Shown here: positions 1 to 8,669 of the stretch, one piece after another
Position numbering within the stretch: the first letter of the stretch is position 1
Layout: the number at the start of each line of letters is the position of its first letter
Origin: Phenylobacterium sp.
GTDB taxonomy: Bacteria; Pseudomonadota; Alphaproteobacteria; Caulobacterales; Caulobacteraceae
Reading direction: 5' to 3'
Assembly: GCF_030645195.1 (NCBI RefSeq)
Contig: NZ_JAUSLW010000023.1
Coordinates: forward strand, 1-47,519
DNA length: 47,519 bases
The notes under the pieces: model-generated
The model's input: only the letters and a program-made list of their open reading frames with translations
Told to the model about the DNA's origin: nothing
Databases searched by the model: none
Program-made: the position numbers and the translations under genes

Positions 1-168
1 ACGGCCGGCAAGGCCACCGTCGTCGAGGTCGAGCAGCTGGTGGCGATCGGGGCGCTGGACAGGGACAACATCCACACGCCGGGCATCTTCGTCGACCGCC
101 TCTTCAAGGGCGCGGTGTTCGAGAAGCGCATCGAGCGCGTCACCACCCGCGTCAAGGAAGCTGTCTGA
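1..168 (+). CDS. scoA: 3-oxoacid CoA-transferase subunit A, C-terminal end (partial)
   Basis: The reading frame is open from the first base and ends in TGA at 166-168, giving the last 55 residues. The tail (VVEVEQLVAIGALDRD, then HTPGIFVDRL) is typical of the alpha subunit of succinyl-CoA:3-ketoacid CoA-transferase, which moves CoA from succinyl-CoA to acetoacetate or another 3-oxoacid during ketone-body or beta-ketoadipate catabolism. The stop overlaps the ATG of the next gene (TGATG), so the two subunits are translationally coupled. The N-terminus lies outside the window, so the substrate subtype (Sco or Pca) cannot be judged. Confidence 0.9.
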   Translation, partial: TAGKATVVEVEQLVAIGALDRDNIHTPGIFVDRLFKGAVFEKRIERVTTRVKEAV

Positions 169-815
169 TGGCCTGGACCCGCGAAGACATGGCCGCCCGC
201 GCGGCCCGTGAGCTGCAGGACGGCTTCTACGTCAATCTCGGCATCGGCATCCCGACGCTGGTGGCCAACTACATCCCCACCGGCATGACCGTCACCCTGC
301 AGAGCGAGAACGGCATGCTGGGCATGGGCCCCTTCCCCTATGAGGGGGAGGAGGACGCCGACCTGATCAACGCCGGCAAGCAGACCATCACCGAGCTGCC
401 GGAGAGCTCCTACTTCTCCAGCGCCGACTCCTTCGCCATGATCCGCGGCGGCCACATCGCGCTCTCGATCCTGGGCGGCATGCAGGTGTCGGAAACCGGC
501 GACCTGGCCAACTGGATGGTGCCGGGCAAGGTGGTGAAGGGTATGGGCGGGGCCATGGACCTGGTGGCCGGGGTCAAGCGCGTCGTCGTGGTCATGGACC
601 ATGTGGAGAAGTCCGGCGCGCCCAAGCTGCTCACCGCCTGCACCCTGCCGCTCACCGGCGCGCGGGTCGTCGACCTGCTGATCACCGACCTGGGGGTGTT
701 CGACATCGCCCGCGGCAAGTCGCCCCTGACGCTCACGGCCCTGGCCGACGGCGTCACCCTCGAGGAGATCACCGCCAAGACGGAAGCCAGGTTCGAGGTG
801 GCCCTGGCGGGGTGA
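168..815 (+). CDS. scoB: 3-oxoacid CoA-transferase subunit B
   Basis: The 215-aa product has the usual length of the beta subunit. It carries the SENGMLGMGPFP motif, whose glutamate is the residue that forms the CoA thioester in family I CoA-transferases, and the Gly-rich FYVNLGIGIPTLVANY segment near the start. With subunit A it should transfer CoA from succinyl-CoA to a 3-oxoacid such as acetoacetate, in the cytoplasm. The ATG overlaps the stop of the A subunit by one base, which fixes the start. Beta-ketoadipate transferases (PcaJ) look very similar, so the physiological acceptor is inferred, not seen. Confidence 0.95.
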   Translation: MAWTREDMAARAARELQDGFYVNLGIGIPTLVANYIPTGMTVTLQSENGMLGMGPFPYEGEEDADLINAGKQTITELPESSYFSSADSFAMIRGGHIALSILGGMQVSETGDLANWMVPGKVVKGMGGAMDLVAGVKRVVVVMDHVEKSGAPKLLTACTLPLTGARVVDLLITDLGVFDIARGKSPLTLTALADGVTLEEITAKTEARFEVALAG

Positions 816-868
816 AACCTCCGGGCTCCCCCTTGCGTATGTCCCTCTGAGACAACCAAGGTAGAGCC

Positions 869-1444
869 ATGAACAAGCCTCTCTTCGCCGCCGTCGGCGC
901 CGCCGTCCTCCTGCTGGCCGGATCGGCCCCGGCGGCCGGCCCCCTGAAGACCGCCGTCTTCGCGGGCGGCTGCTTCTGGTCGGCCGAGCACGACATCGAG
1001 CACGCCAAGGGGGTGAAGGACGTCGTGGTGGGCTATGCCGGCGGCGCCTCCACGCGTCCCACCTACCAGGACCACGAGGGCCACCTGGAGGCCATCCAGG
1101 TCACCTACGACCCCAGCCAGACCAGCTATTCCCTGCTGGCGGCCAACTTCTTCCACCACATCGATCCCACCGACCCGGACGGCCAGATCTGCGACCAGGG
1201 CCCGTCCTACCGCACCGCGGTCTTCGTCGACGGCCCCGCCGAGCGCGCCGCCGCGCAGGCCATCAAGGCCCAGGTGGCCAAGGAGCTGGGCAAGCCCGTG
1301 GCGACGCAGATCCTGCCCGCCGGCGCCTTCCACATGGGCGAGGCCTACCACCAGGACTATGCGAAGAAGAACCCCATGGCCTACGCCCGCTACCGCATGG
1401 GCTGCGGCCGCGACGCGGCGCTGAAGGCGGTGTGGGCGCGCTGA
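869..1444 (+). CDS. msrA: Peptide-methionine (S)-S-oxide reductase, exported
   Basis: The 191-aa product is an MsrA that reduces methionine-S-sulfoxide in oxidised proteins. The catalytic GCFW motif is present with its nucleophile at Cys35, followed by the family segments GGCFWSAEHD, VGYAGG and DPTDPDGQICDQG. A C-terminal Cys (RYRMGCGRD) could act in resolution. The N-terminus is a clear Sec signal peptide (MNKPLFAAVGAAVLLLAGSAPA), so this copy probably acts in the periplasm, unlike the common cytosolic MsrA. AAGG lies 7 bases before the ATG. It sits 53 bp after scoB but shares no pathway with it. Confidence 0.94.
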   Translation: MNKPLFAAVGAAVLLLAGSAPAAGPLKTAVFAGGCFWSAEHDIEHAKGVKDVVVGYAGGASTRPTYQDHEGHLEAIQVTYDPSQTSYSLLAANFFHHIDPTDPDGQICDQGPSYRTAVFVDGPAERAAAQAIKAQVAKELGKPVATQILPAGAFHMGEAYHQDYAKKNPMAYARYRMGCGRDAALKAVWAR

Positions 1445-1451
1445 TCTCTTC

Positions 1452-1580
1452 TCCTCTCCCCGTTCAGGGGGAGAGGATGGGTGAGGGGGCGCGCAGCAAA
1501 GCTGCGCGTCACGACGCCGGAGCAATAACGGGACTTCAGAAAGAGCCCTCACCCTGCCCCCTCCCGCAAGCGGGAGAGGA
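1452..1580. repeat. GC-rich multi-hairpin intergenic element, copy 1
   Basis: The gap between the convergent msrA and glycosyltransferase genes is packed with palindromes: CCTCTCCCC (1453-1461) with GGGGAGAGG (1468-1476), CGCGCAGC/GCTGCGCG (1490-1508), and CTCCCGC-AA-GCGGGAG (1561-1576). A longer-range pair joins GGGTGAGGG (1479-1487) to CCCTCACCC (1546-1554). The element resembles those at 6828-6975 and 8400-8612, so it belongs to a dispersed intergenic family. It could act as a two-way terminator here, but it has no T-tract. Confidence 0.7.
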
Positions 1581-1590
1581 AGAAGCGTCG

Positions 1591-3162
1591 CTACTCCGGC
1601 CTCGTCACCTTCGGCGCCGGCGGCTGCCCCGTCACCGGGTCCCTCGGCAGGGGGGCGAACCCGTCCCCGAGGAACAGTTCCGTCCGCCGCTTGCGTTTCC
1701 TGTCCAGCATCACGCTGCGGATCTCGCGGTCCGAGACGGCCTTGAAGTCCTGGGCCATCTCGTCGCGATAGACCAGGTCCAGGCTGGCGGCCAGGACGTG
1801 GGCGCCGGTGGCCGGTGTCAGGGGATCGGTGGTCTCGGCCTGGTTCTGCGGATGGGCCTCGCGCACCCACATCCTCAGGGGCGGGGCGCCGGGGCCGGCG
1901 AAGAACTCGCGCCCGTAATAGGCGCTGGCGTTGAACAGGAAGCGGTCGTCCACCGCCACCGCGGTCAGGCCCGGCTCCGCCGCCGCCCGCTCGGTGATGC
2001 CGCGCACGGTCTGCTCCCAGCCCTTGGCCCGCTTGAAGGCGTTGGCCGCCCCCATTTTCTCGGCCAGGGGCGGGCTCACCACGCAGGCCAGGAACAGGGC
2101 CGCGATCAGGGCCTGGGTCCCGACCGCCGCGATCAGCCACCCCTTCGCCCGCCAGCGCATCAGCCAGGCGGCGACCAGCACCGAACCGGCCACATAGCCC
2201 GCCCCGGACCAGTTGGCGTTGGCCCGGCTGATGAAGGCCTGGAAGGTGACGATCAGCAGCGGCGGGATGGAGAAGCACAGCAGGGTCAGGTCAGCCGGCG
2301 TCAGGCGCTTGCGGACCGCCAGCAGCAGGCTCCCGCCGATCAGCACCGCCAAGGGGATCGGCCCGAACACCCCGAACTGGGAGACGACGAACTCGCCCAG
2401 CTCGGGCAGGTTGAACAGCTTGCGCCCGCCCCAGGCGGCGTTGGCCGCCGTGTGCTGCACGGTGGAAAATCCGTGGGCGGCGTTCCAGGCCAGGTTGGGC
2501 GCCAGGATCAGCAGGAAGGCCGCGAGCGCCGCGCCCGCCGTATCCCAACTCCAGACCGTCCGGGCCTCGCGGCTGATGGCCAGGTGCAAGCCGAGCCCGA
2601 TCAGGGCGTAGACCGCCGCGTACTTGGAGAGGAAGGCGAGCCCCACCGCCGCCCCGAACCCGGCGGCGATCCACAGCCGGCCGCGACCCTCCGCCCTCGG
2701 AAGCTCCACATAGGCCAGGAGCGCGAGGCTCAGATAGAAGAGCAGGATGGCGTCGGTGGCCATGGCGAGCGCCGAGATCTGCACCCCCGGCATCAGGGCG
2801 TAGAGGGCGGCCGCGGCGAACCCGACGGCGGGCGAATAGAGCCGCCGGCCGATCCCGAACACCGCCAGGGTCGCCCCCAGGTGATAGAGCGGGGCGGCCA
2901 GCCGCACCCAGGCCTCGCCGTTCCCGCCGATCGCCGTCGTGGTCCAGATGGTCCAGGCGATCATCGGCGGCTTGGAATAGTAGCCCCAGTCCAGGGTTCG
3001 CGACCAAAGCCAGTACTGGGCCTCGTCGGGATAGAGCTCCAGGGGGGTGACGAAGAGGGCGACCAGCCGCGCCGCCGTCAGGCCGAGCGCCAGCAGCAGG
3101 GCGCCTCGCCATTGGGCGCCGGCTCCGGAGGCGGACAAAGCGTTATCGGACAAGCGATCCAT
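1591..3162 (-). CDS. Membrane glycosyltransferase, ArnT/PMT (GT39/GT83) type
   Basis: The product is about 523 aa and largely hydrophobic, with many predicted transmembrane helices. Just after the first helix it has the motif LYPDEAQYW, the acidic-pair motif of the ArnT/protein-mannosyltransferase superfamily, followed by YYSKPPMIAW. Such enzymes move a sugar from an undecaprenyl- or polyprenyl-phosphate carrier onto lipid or protein on the periplasmic side. The acceptor cannot be told. I chose the ATG at 3162, which puts the first helix about 20 residues in. A GTG at 3228 would add 22 non-hydrophobic residues, and neither start has a convincing Shine-Dalgarno sequence. Confidence 0.85.
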   Translation of the reverse strand: MDRLSDNALSASGAGAQWRGALLLALGLTAARLVALFVTPLELYPDEAQYWLWSRTLDWGYYSKPPMIAWTIWTTTAIGGNGEAWVRLAAPLYHLGATLAVFGIGRRLYSPAVGFAAAALYALMPGVQISALAMATDAILLFYLSLALLAYVELPRAEGRGRLWIAAGFGAAVGLAFLSKYAAVYALIGLGLHLAISREARTVWSWDTAGAALAAFLLILAPNLAWNAAHGFSTVQHTAANAAWGGRKLFNLPELGEFVVSQFGVFGPIPLAVLIGGSLLLAVRKRLTPADLTLLCFSIPPLLIVTFQAFISRANANWSGAGYVAGSVLVAAWLMRWRAKGWLIAAVGTQALIAALFLACVVSPPLAEKMGAANAFKRAKGWEQTVRGITERAAAEPGLTAVAVDDRFLFNASAYYGREFFAGPGAPPLRMWVREAHPQNQAETTDPLTPATGAHVLAASLDLVYRDEMAQDFKAVSDREIRSVMLDRKRKRRTELFLGDGFAPLPRDPVTGQPPAPKVTRPE

Positions 3163-3367
3163 CCTGGTTTCGGCGGCGGACGGTGGCGCGGCGCGGGCGC
3201 CCTGTAAAGGACGATGCGTGTCTTTCACGCAGCACTTGCGCGGCTTGAAGCCGCCGTAACAAAAGCGTCACCCATCAACACAATTTTAGCGCTATAGCGT
3301 GAGCCAGACGCCGAAGGGGGCTGGGCAAGCGATCCCCGCACGGCACGATGGATAGGGGATCTTCCAG

Positions 3368-6300
3368 ATGACTTCGATGAAACGCCTCGCCGGCGGCGCG
3401 GCCCTGAGCGTACTCGTGTGCGCCATGTCCAGCGCCGTCTACGCGCAGGAAACCACCTCGGCGGTGGGCGGCGCCATTGTCGACCAGAGCGGCGCGCCCG
3501 TTCGCGGCGCCAGCGTCGCCATCGTCCACACGCCTTCCGGCACCCGGTCCCAGACCGCCACCGGCCCCGACGGCAGCTTCGACGCCCGCGGCCTGCGCCC
3601 GGGCGGTCCCTACACCCTGACCTTCACCGCGCCGGGCTATGAGGCCAAGAGCCTCACCGGCGTGAACCTGGTGGTCGGCGGCAACCAGCGCCTCGACGTC
3701 AACCTCCAGGCCCAGGACCTGGTGGACGAGTTCGTCGTCACCGCCTCGCGCGACGTCACCGCCAACAACACCAGCCGCAAGACCGTGCTGGACGCCTCCG
3801 ACGTCGAAAGCGTCGTCTCCATCACCCGTGACGTCCGCGACCTGGCCCGCCGCTCGGCCCTGGTCAGCCAGAACACCCGCGGCGACAGCGGCATCTCCAT
3901 CGCCGGCTCGAACCCGCGTCAGAACCGCATCACCATCGACGGCGCCACCGCGGTCGACAACTACGGCCTCAACACCGGCGGCACGCCGACCCGGCGCGGC
4001 CCGGTCGTGCTCGACGCCGTCGAGCAGTTCACCATCGACGCGGTCCCCACCGACGTGGAGAACGGCGACTTCCAGGGCGGCGCCCTGGACGTGGTGCTCA
4101 AGGCCGGCGGCAACGACTTCCACGGCTCGATCTTCACCAACTATCTCAATGACGGGATGCAGGGCGACTCGATCCGCGGCGCGCCGGTGAGGAACGCGAT
4201 CAGCCAGACCAACTACGGCGCCTTCCTGTCCGGCCCGATCTGGAAGGACAAGGTCTTCTTCGCGGTCTCCTACGAGCGTTACGAGTCCTCCGACCTGACC
4301 TCCACCGGCCCCACCGGCCAGGGCTACCAGAACAGCATCAACGGCGTCACCCAGTCGACCATCGACACCGTCACCAACATCTTCAACACCCAGTACGCCT
4401 CGAAGTTCGACGTCGGGAAGATCGCGCGCACCAAGCCGATCGTCGACGAGAAGTACGCGGCCAAGCTGGACTGGAACATCACCGACCGTCAGCGCCTCAG
4501 CCTGACCGCGCGCTACGCCCTGTCGGAGGTCACCCAGCGCACGAACCTCAGCCGCACCTCCGCGGGCCTGGACTCCTCCTGGTACCTGACCGGTGAAGAA
4601 GACTACTCCTATGTCGGCGAACTGAACTCCGACTGGACCGACAACCTCCACACCCAGATCCGCGTCACCTATCGCGACTACGAGCGTCGTCAGCTGCCGC
4701 CCTCGGGCCAGAACTTCGCCGACATCAGCGTCTGCACCTCGCCCACCAGCATCAATTCCGGCGGCGACAACCTGACGAGCTGCGGCTCCACCTCGGTCGT
4801 GCGCTTCGGCCCCGACGAATTCCGCCAGGCCAACAGCCTGGCCACCGAGACCTTCCAGATCCAGGCCAAGGGCGAATATTCGCTCGGCGACAACCTGATC
4901 AAGTTCGGCTATCAGCTGAAGAAGCAGAACATCAACAACCTGTTCGTGCCCACCAGTGACGGGGTCTACTACTTCGACTCCATCGCCGACTTCACCAACG
5001 GCACGGCCGGCCAGCTGCGCTACGGCAACTCCGTCGGCGGCAAGACGGTGGAATCCTCCGCCGCCGTCCTGGAATACATGGTTCACAGCCTGTACCTGCA
5101 GGACGCCCTGGCGGTCACCCCGGACCTGAACATCACCGCCGGCTTCCGCTACGACTGGTACGTCAGCGACTCGACCGTGGTTCCCAACACCAACTTCCTG
5201 GCCCGGAACAAGTTCAGCAACCAGTCCACCTATGACGGCCGCGGCATCATGCTGCCGCGCGTCAACTTCGACTGGAAGCCGACCCAAAGCCTGAAGATCA
5301 GCGGCGGCGTCGGCCTGTTCTCCGGCGGCGTTCCCGACGTGCTGATCGGCAACTCCTACGGCAACGGCAATGGCATCTCCACCTCGGGGATCCAGATCCA
5401 GCGCACGGCCACCGGCTTCCAGGACATCTCCGGCACCCCGGGCTTCACCCCGGCCATCGGCGCCGCGGCCCTGAACATCAACAAGGCAGACGCCACCTTC
5501 GGCTACGACATCCCAGCCGCGGTCATCGCCTTCCAGGGCGGCAGTGTCGCCTCGCCCCTGGCGGAAGTCTCGGCCCTGTCGCCCAACTACCAGCTGCCCT
5601 CGGACTGGAAGGCCTTCCTCTCGGCCAACTGGGACACCCCCTGGTACGATATTCGCCTGGGCCTGGACGTTGTGGGTTCCAAGACCCGCGACGGCATCCT
5701 GATCCGCGATACCCGCGCCCAGCCGCTGATCGTCAACGGCGCCATCGCCCGCACCCCGGACGGCCGCGTCCGCTACGACGCCATCGGGTCCTCGACCTCG
5801 GCCACCGCGGCGGCCCGCGCGGCCTTCAACGTCACCTCGCAGAACCCCGGCTCGTCCAACCGCGACCTGGTGGTGTTCAACGACGGTGCTGGCCGTGGTC
5901 TCACCGTGGCGGTCTCGGCCAGCAAGTCCTTTGACTGGGGCCTGGACGTTCGCGGCTCCTACACCCACTCCGACATCAAGGACCGCAGCTCGTCGCTGCG
6001 CTTCGCCTCGACCCAGAGCTCGCTCTACGGCGGCATCGCCGGCGATGACGCGAACGGCGCGGCCTACGGCACGTCCTTCGACTCCATCGACCACGCCTTC
6101 AAGTTGGACGTCTCCTACGCCCACAAGTTCTTCGGCGACAACGAGACCCGCGTGACCCTCTTCGGCGAACGCCGCTCGGGCCGCCCGACCTCCTTCGTGA
6201 TGTCGGACGCCAGCTCCGGCCGCAGCCCGGTGTTCGGCGTCAACCGCGGCAACTTCCTGCTCTATGTGCCGAAGATCACCGGTGAAGTGTCCAGCCCGAC

Positions 6301-6754
6301 CGACCTCGACGTCGGCCTGGTCACCTTCGACAGCGTCGCCACGCGCGACAACTTCCTGGCCGCGGTCACTCAGTTCGGGATGACCGAGGGCGCGGTGCAG
6401 GAAAAGGGCTCCTTCACCAACCACGACGTCACCCAGGTGGACCTGCAACTCTCGCAGGAACTTCCCTCGCCGATCTCGGGCCACAAGTTCCGGCTCACCC
6501 TCGACGTCCAGAACCTGCTCAACCTGATCAACGACAAGTGGGGCATCGTCGACGAGTACTCCGACACCAACCGCGTGGTCAGCGTGGCCTGCGCCGACGC
6601 TTCCGGCGCGGCTGTGACGACCTCCTCGGCCAACCCCTTCGCCTGCAACCGCTACCGCTACTCCAGCTTCCAATCGAGCTCGACCCAGCGGAACCTCGAC
6701 ACCGGCGGCAAGTCGCTCTGGACCGTCCAGGTCGGCCTTCGCTACGAGTTCTAG
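3368..6754 (+). CDS. TonB-dependent receptor, Oar-like, with N-terminal carboxypeptidase-regulatory domain
   Basis: This 1128-aa outer-membrane protein starts with a signal peptide ending VYAQE. A carboxypeptidase-regulatory-like Ig-type domain follows (about residues 33-115; GAIVDQSGAPVRGASV and DGSFDARGLRPGGPY). Then comes a TonB-dependent plug (about 125-260; EFVVTASRDV and ISIAGSNPRQNRITIDGAT), and the rest is beta-barrel ending in the aromatic signature VGLRYEF. This architecture is the Oar-like/OmpA-related TonB receptor type, abundant in Caulobacterales, where it usually takes up plant-derived or proteinaceous substrates. No substrate can be assigned. AGGGGA lies 8 bases before the ATG. 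GCTATAGC at 3291-3298 resembles a Caulobacter -10 element. No partner gene or anti-sigma pair adjoins it. Confidence 0.93.
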   Translation: MTSMKRLAGGAALSVLVCAMSSAVYAQETTSAVGGAIVDQSGAPVRGASVAIVHTPSGTRSQTATGPDGSFDARGLRPGGPYTLTFTAPGYEAKSLTGVNLVVGGNQRLDVNLQAQDLVDEFVVTASRDVTANNTSRKTVLDASDVESVVSITRDVRDLARRSALVSQNTRGDSGISIAGSNPRQNRITIDGATAVDNYGLNTGGTPTRRGPVVLDAVEQFTIDAVPTDVENGDFQGGALDVVLKAGGNDFHGSIFTNYLNDGMQGDSIRGAPVRNAISQTNYGAFLSGPIWKDKVFFAVSYERYESSDLTSTGPTGQGYQNSINGVTQSTIDTVTNIFNTQYASKFDVGKIARTKPIVDEKYAAKLDWNITDRQRLSLTARYALSEVTQRTNLSRTSAGLDSSWYLTGEEDYSYVGELNSDWTDNLHTQIRVTYRDYERRQLPPSGQNFADISVCTSPTSINSGGDNLTSCGSTSVVRFGPDEFRQANSLATETFQIQAKGEYSLGDNLIKFGYQLKKQNINNLFVPTSDGVYYFDSIADFTNGTAGQLRYGNSVGGKTVESSAAVLEYMVHSLYLQDALAVTPDLNITAGFRYDWYVSDSTVVPNTNFLARNKFSNQSTYDGRGIMLPRVNFDWKPTQSLKISGGVGLFSGGVPDVLIGNSYGNGNGISTSGIQIQRTATGFQDISGTPGFTPAIGAAALNINKADATFGYDIPAAVIAFQGGSVASPLAEVSALSPNYQLPSDWKAFLSANWDTPWYDIRLGLDVVGSKTRDGILIRDTRAQPLIVNGAIARTPDGRVRYDAIGSSTSATAAARAAFNVTSQNPGSSNRDLVVFNDGAGRGLTVAVSASKSFDWGLDVRGSYTHSDIKDRSSSLRFASTQSSLYGGIAGDDANGAAYGTSFDSIDHAFKLDVSYAHKFFGDNETRVTLFGERRSGRPTSFVMSDASSGRSPVFGVNRGNFLLYVPKITGEVSSPTDLDVGLVTFDSVATRDNFLAAVTQFGMTEGAVQEKGSFTNHDVTQVDLQLSQELPSPISGHKFRLTLDVQNLLNLINDKWGIVDEYSDTNRVVSVACADASGAAVTTSSANPFACNRYRYSSFQSSSTQRNLDTGGKSLWTVQVGLRYEF

Positions 6755-6780
6755 TCCTCGCGGCGACCTCGCTTTCGCGG

Positions 6781-6810
6781 AAAGGGCGGCCCTCCCGGGC
6801 CGCCCTTTTT
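6781..6810 (+). terminator. Rho-independent terminator of the Oar-like receptor gene
   Basis: A perfect 12-bp stem, AAAGGGCGGCCC (6781-6792) with GGGCCGCCCTTT (6797-6808), closes a 4-base loop and runs into TTTTT, 27 bp after the stop codon. This is one of the clearest terminators in the window. Confidence 0.92.
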
Positions 6811-6827
6811 CGTTGCGGGGGAATGAA

Positions 6828-6975
6828 TTCCTCCCCCAACGGGGGAGGGGGACCGCGCAGCGGTGGAGGGGGCTAGGGCCGTGCCGATCCAACGGTCCAA
6901 GCCCCCTCCGTCTCGCGGCCTTCGGCCCCGATCCACCTCCCCCGAACCGGCCTTCGGCCTGGGGGAGGAACCAGG
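6828..6975. repeat. GC-rich multi-hairpin intergenic element, copy 2
   Basis: Between the receptor terminator and the AraC gene lie CTCCCCC-AAC-GGGGGAG, the inner palindrome CCGCGCAGCGG, then AGGGGGCT (about 6866-6873) facing AGCCCCCT (about 6900-6907), and finally CCTCCCCC facing GGGGGAGG around 6937-6967. The unit C(T)CCCCC...GGGGGAG also opens copies 1 and 3. No ORF of coding character is present. Confidence 0.65.
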
Positions 6976-7035
6976 GGACTCGGACCCTCCCCCCACCTCG
7001 ACAATCCCCGCCCCGCTTCCTAGGCTCGGCCCCGC

Positions 7036-7848
7036 ATGGCGCGGATCACCCCCCTCTGGAGCTCGGCGGAGCTGACCGTCTATCGGTTCGACCACCCGGT
7101 CGAACACGAGGACCAGCCCTTCTGCGCGCGCTCCGACGCCTACCGCGCCAGCTTCGTGGAGGAGGGGACCTTCGACCTGGAGATCGGCGAGGGGCGCTGG
7201 CGGGTGGAGCCCGGCGACGTGATGCTCAGCCATCCGGGCATGGCCTTCCGCTCGGCCTTCCAGGGGACGGGGTTTTCCGACACCTGCCTGTCCATCGTCT
7301 ACCAGGCGGCCAATGACGACGGCTTCGACCGCGCCGGCAGCTGGGCCGCCGCCGGACGCCCGGTGCTGCGGGCCAGCAACCGCCTGCGCTACCTGCGCTG
7401 GGGCCTGGCCCGGGCCGTGGACGAGGGCGCGCCGATGTTCGCCGAATACTGCGCCACCGAGATCTTCCAGGCGCCGCCCCACCTCGAGCCCACGGCCCTG
7501 TTCAGTGAAAAACGCTTCGCCTGGTACGTCGAGCGGGTGCACCACGTCCGCGACCGGCTGGACGCCGAATTCGCCGAGCCCTTCAGCGTCGCCGACCTGG
7601 CCCGTTCGGTGGGGATGAGCCTGTTCCACTTCAGCCGGGTCTTCACCGAACTGGCCGGGGTCCCGCCCCACCGCTACCTGCTCAAGGCCCGGCTGAAGGC
7701 CGCCCGCGCGATGCTGAGCCAGGGGCGCAGCGTCACCGAGACCTGCTACGCCTGCGGCTTCAACAACCTGTCCCACTTCAGCCGCAGCTTCGCCCGCCGC
7801 TATGGCGCGGCGCCCTCGGCGATCGCCCGGGGAAGTTTGGCAGGATAG
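7036..7848 (+). CDS. AraC-family transcriptional regulator
   Basis: The 270-aa protein has an N-terminal cupin-like effector domain (about residues 15-90; EIGEGRWRVEPGDVMLSHPG) and a C-terminal double helix-turn-helix domain of AraC type (about 170-268). The latter shows FSVADLARSVGMSLFHFSR, and the second helix-turn-helix lies around CGFNNLSHFSRSFARRYG. The ligand is unknown. There is no good Shine-Dalgarno sequence before the ATG, which may indicate a short or leaderless message. The next gene, a secreted DUF4440-like protein 65 bp away on the same strand, and the agmatine genes beyond the repeat are candidate targets; that is inference from position only. Confidence 0.9.
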   Translation: MARITPLWSSAELTVYRFDHPVEHEDQPFCARSDAYRASFVEEGTFDLEIGEGRWRVEPGDVMLSHPGMAFRSAFQGTGFSDTCLSIVYQAANDDGFDRAGSWAAAGRPVLRASNRLRYLRWGLARAVDEGAPMFAEYCATEIFQAPPHLEPTALFSEKRFAWYVERVHHVRDRLDAEFAEPFSVADLARSVGMSLFHFSRVFTELAGVPPHRYLLKARLKAARAMLSQGRSVTETCYACGFNNLSHFSRSFARRYGAAPSAIARGSLAG

Positions 7849-7913
7849 TGCAAGCCGCCCGCGGCTTGGCTCGGCTAGGTCGGCCCCTATCAAGCTCGAC
7901 GATAGGAAGCCCC

Positions 7914-8387
7914 ATGAAACCCGCCCTCTACCCCCTGTGCGCCCTGCTGGCCATCGGCGCGGCCCCCGCCCGCGCCGCGCCCGACCAGGACCGCGCCGCC
8001 GTCGCGGCCCTCGACACCGCCTACCAGGCCGCCGTGGAGCGCAACGACGCCGCCGCCATGGCCCAGATCCTCCACCCGCGGATGATCCTCATCACCGGCG
8101 ACGGCGGGGTCCATACCGGCGAGGACCTGCTGGCCCTGGCGCGGACCCGCGAGGTCGCCTTCGAACACCAGGTGGAGGACGAGGGCACCCAGACCGTGCG
8201 CCTCTACGGCCCCGACACCGCCATCGTCACCGCCCGCCTGTGGCTGAAGGGCGTCCGCGGCAGCCGCGCCTTCGACCGCCGCCTCTGGTTCAGCGACACC
8301 TATGTCCGCACCCCGCAGGGCTGGCGCTACGTCTTCGGCCAGGCCTCCACCGACCTGCCCGCCGCCGTGGGCGCGGGACCGGGGTAG
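7914..8387 (+). CDS. Exported nuclear transport factor 2-like (DUF4440/SnoaL-like) protein
   Basis: The 157-aa product begins with a signal peptide (MKPALYPLCALLAIGAAPARAA) followed by a single NTF2-like cone domain: ALDTAYQAAVERNDAAAMAQ, then HPRMILITGDGGVHTGED, and WRYVFGQAST at the end. Proteins of this fold bind small ligands or act as isomerase-like enzymes, and no reaction can be assigned here. AGGAAG lies 5 bases before the ATG at 7914. The frame extends upstream to 7848, but that extension lacks a ribosome site and would bury the signal peptide. Confidence 0.85.
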   Translation: MKPALYPLCALLAIGAAPARAAPDQDRAAVAALDTAYQAAVERNDAAAMAQILHPRMILITGDGGVHTGEDLLALARTREVAFEHQVEDEGTQTVRLYGPDTAIVTARLWLKGVRGSRAFDRRLWFSDTYVRTPQGWRYVFGQASTDLPAAVGAGPG

Positions 8388-8399
8388 GGACGGCGTCCC

Positions 8400-8612
8400 A
8401 GCTTCACCTCCTCGCCCCCGCTTGCGGGGGAGAGGTGCTGACCTCCAGATCCTCCCCCAGCGCGCAGCGCGATGTGGGGGAGGTGGCGCGCACCGAAGGG
8501 GCGTGACGGAGGGGGATCAACGTAGTTGACCTCTTCGACCCCAAAACAAGGGTCAAAGTCCCCCTCAGTCAGCTTCGCTGACAGCTCCCCCAGGAGGGGA
8601 GCATCTAGGCGC
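8400..8612. repeat. GC-rich multi-hairpin intergenic element, copy 3
   Basis: The 282-bp gap before aguA contains GCCCCCGC-TT-GCGGGGG (about 8415-8431), CCTCCCCCA with TGGGGGAGG flanking CGCGCAGCGCG (about 8452-8482), CAGCTTCGCTGACAGCTC (8569-8586) and CTCCCCC-AGG-AGGGGAG (8584-8599). It follows the same plan as copies 1 and 2. A region at 8505-8530 holds GATCAACGTAGTTGA, a further imperfect palindrome. No gene is seen in the gap. Confidence 0.65.
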
Positions 8613-8669
8613 CGCTTGACGAACCTCTCCCCACCGCCCATTTCGCGCAGCCAACCACAAGGGCCGCCG

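Noticed and set aside
3275..6892. A 1205-codon open frame antisense to the Oar-like receptor gene
   Set aside because: It is a GC-skew shadow: Val/Gly/Ala/Asp-rich with no domain, and it runs through a terminator and the ends of other features. Similar long antisense frames at 16706-19501, 36172-37629, 39218-40915 and 42055-43449 were rejected for the same reason.
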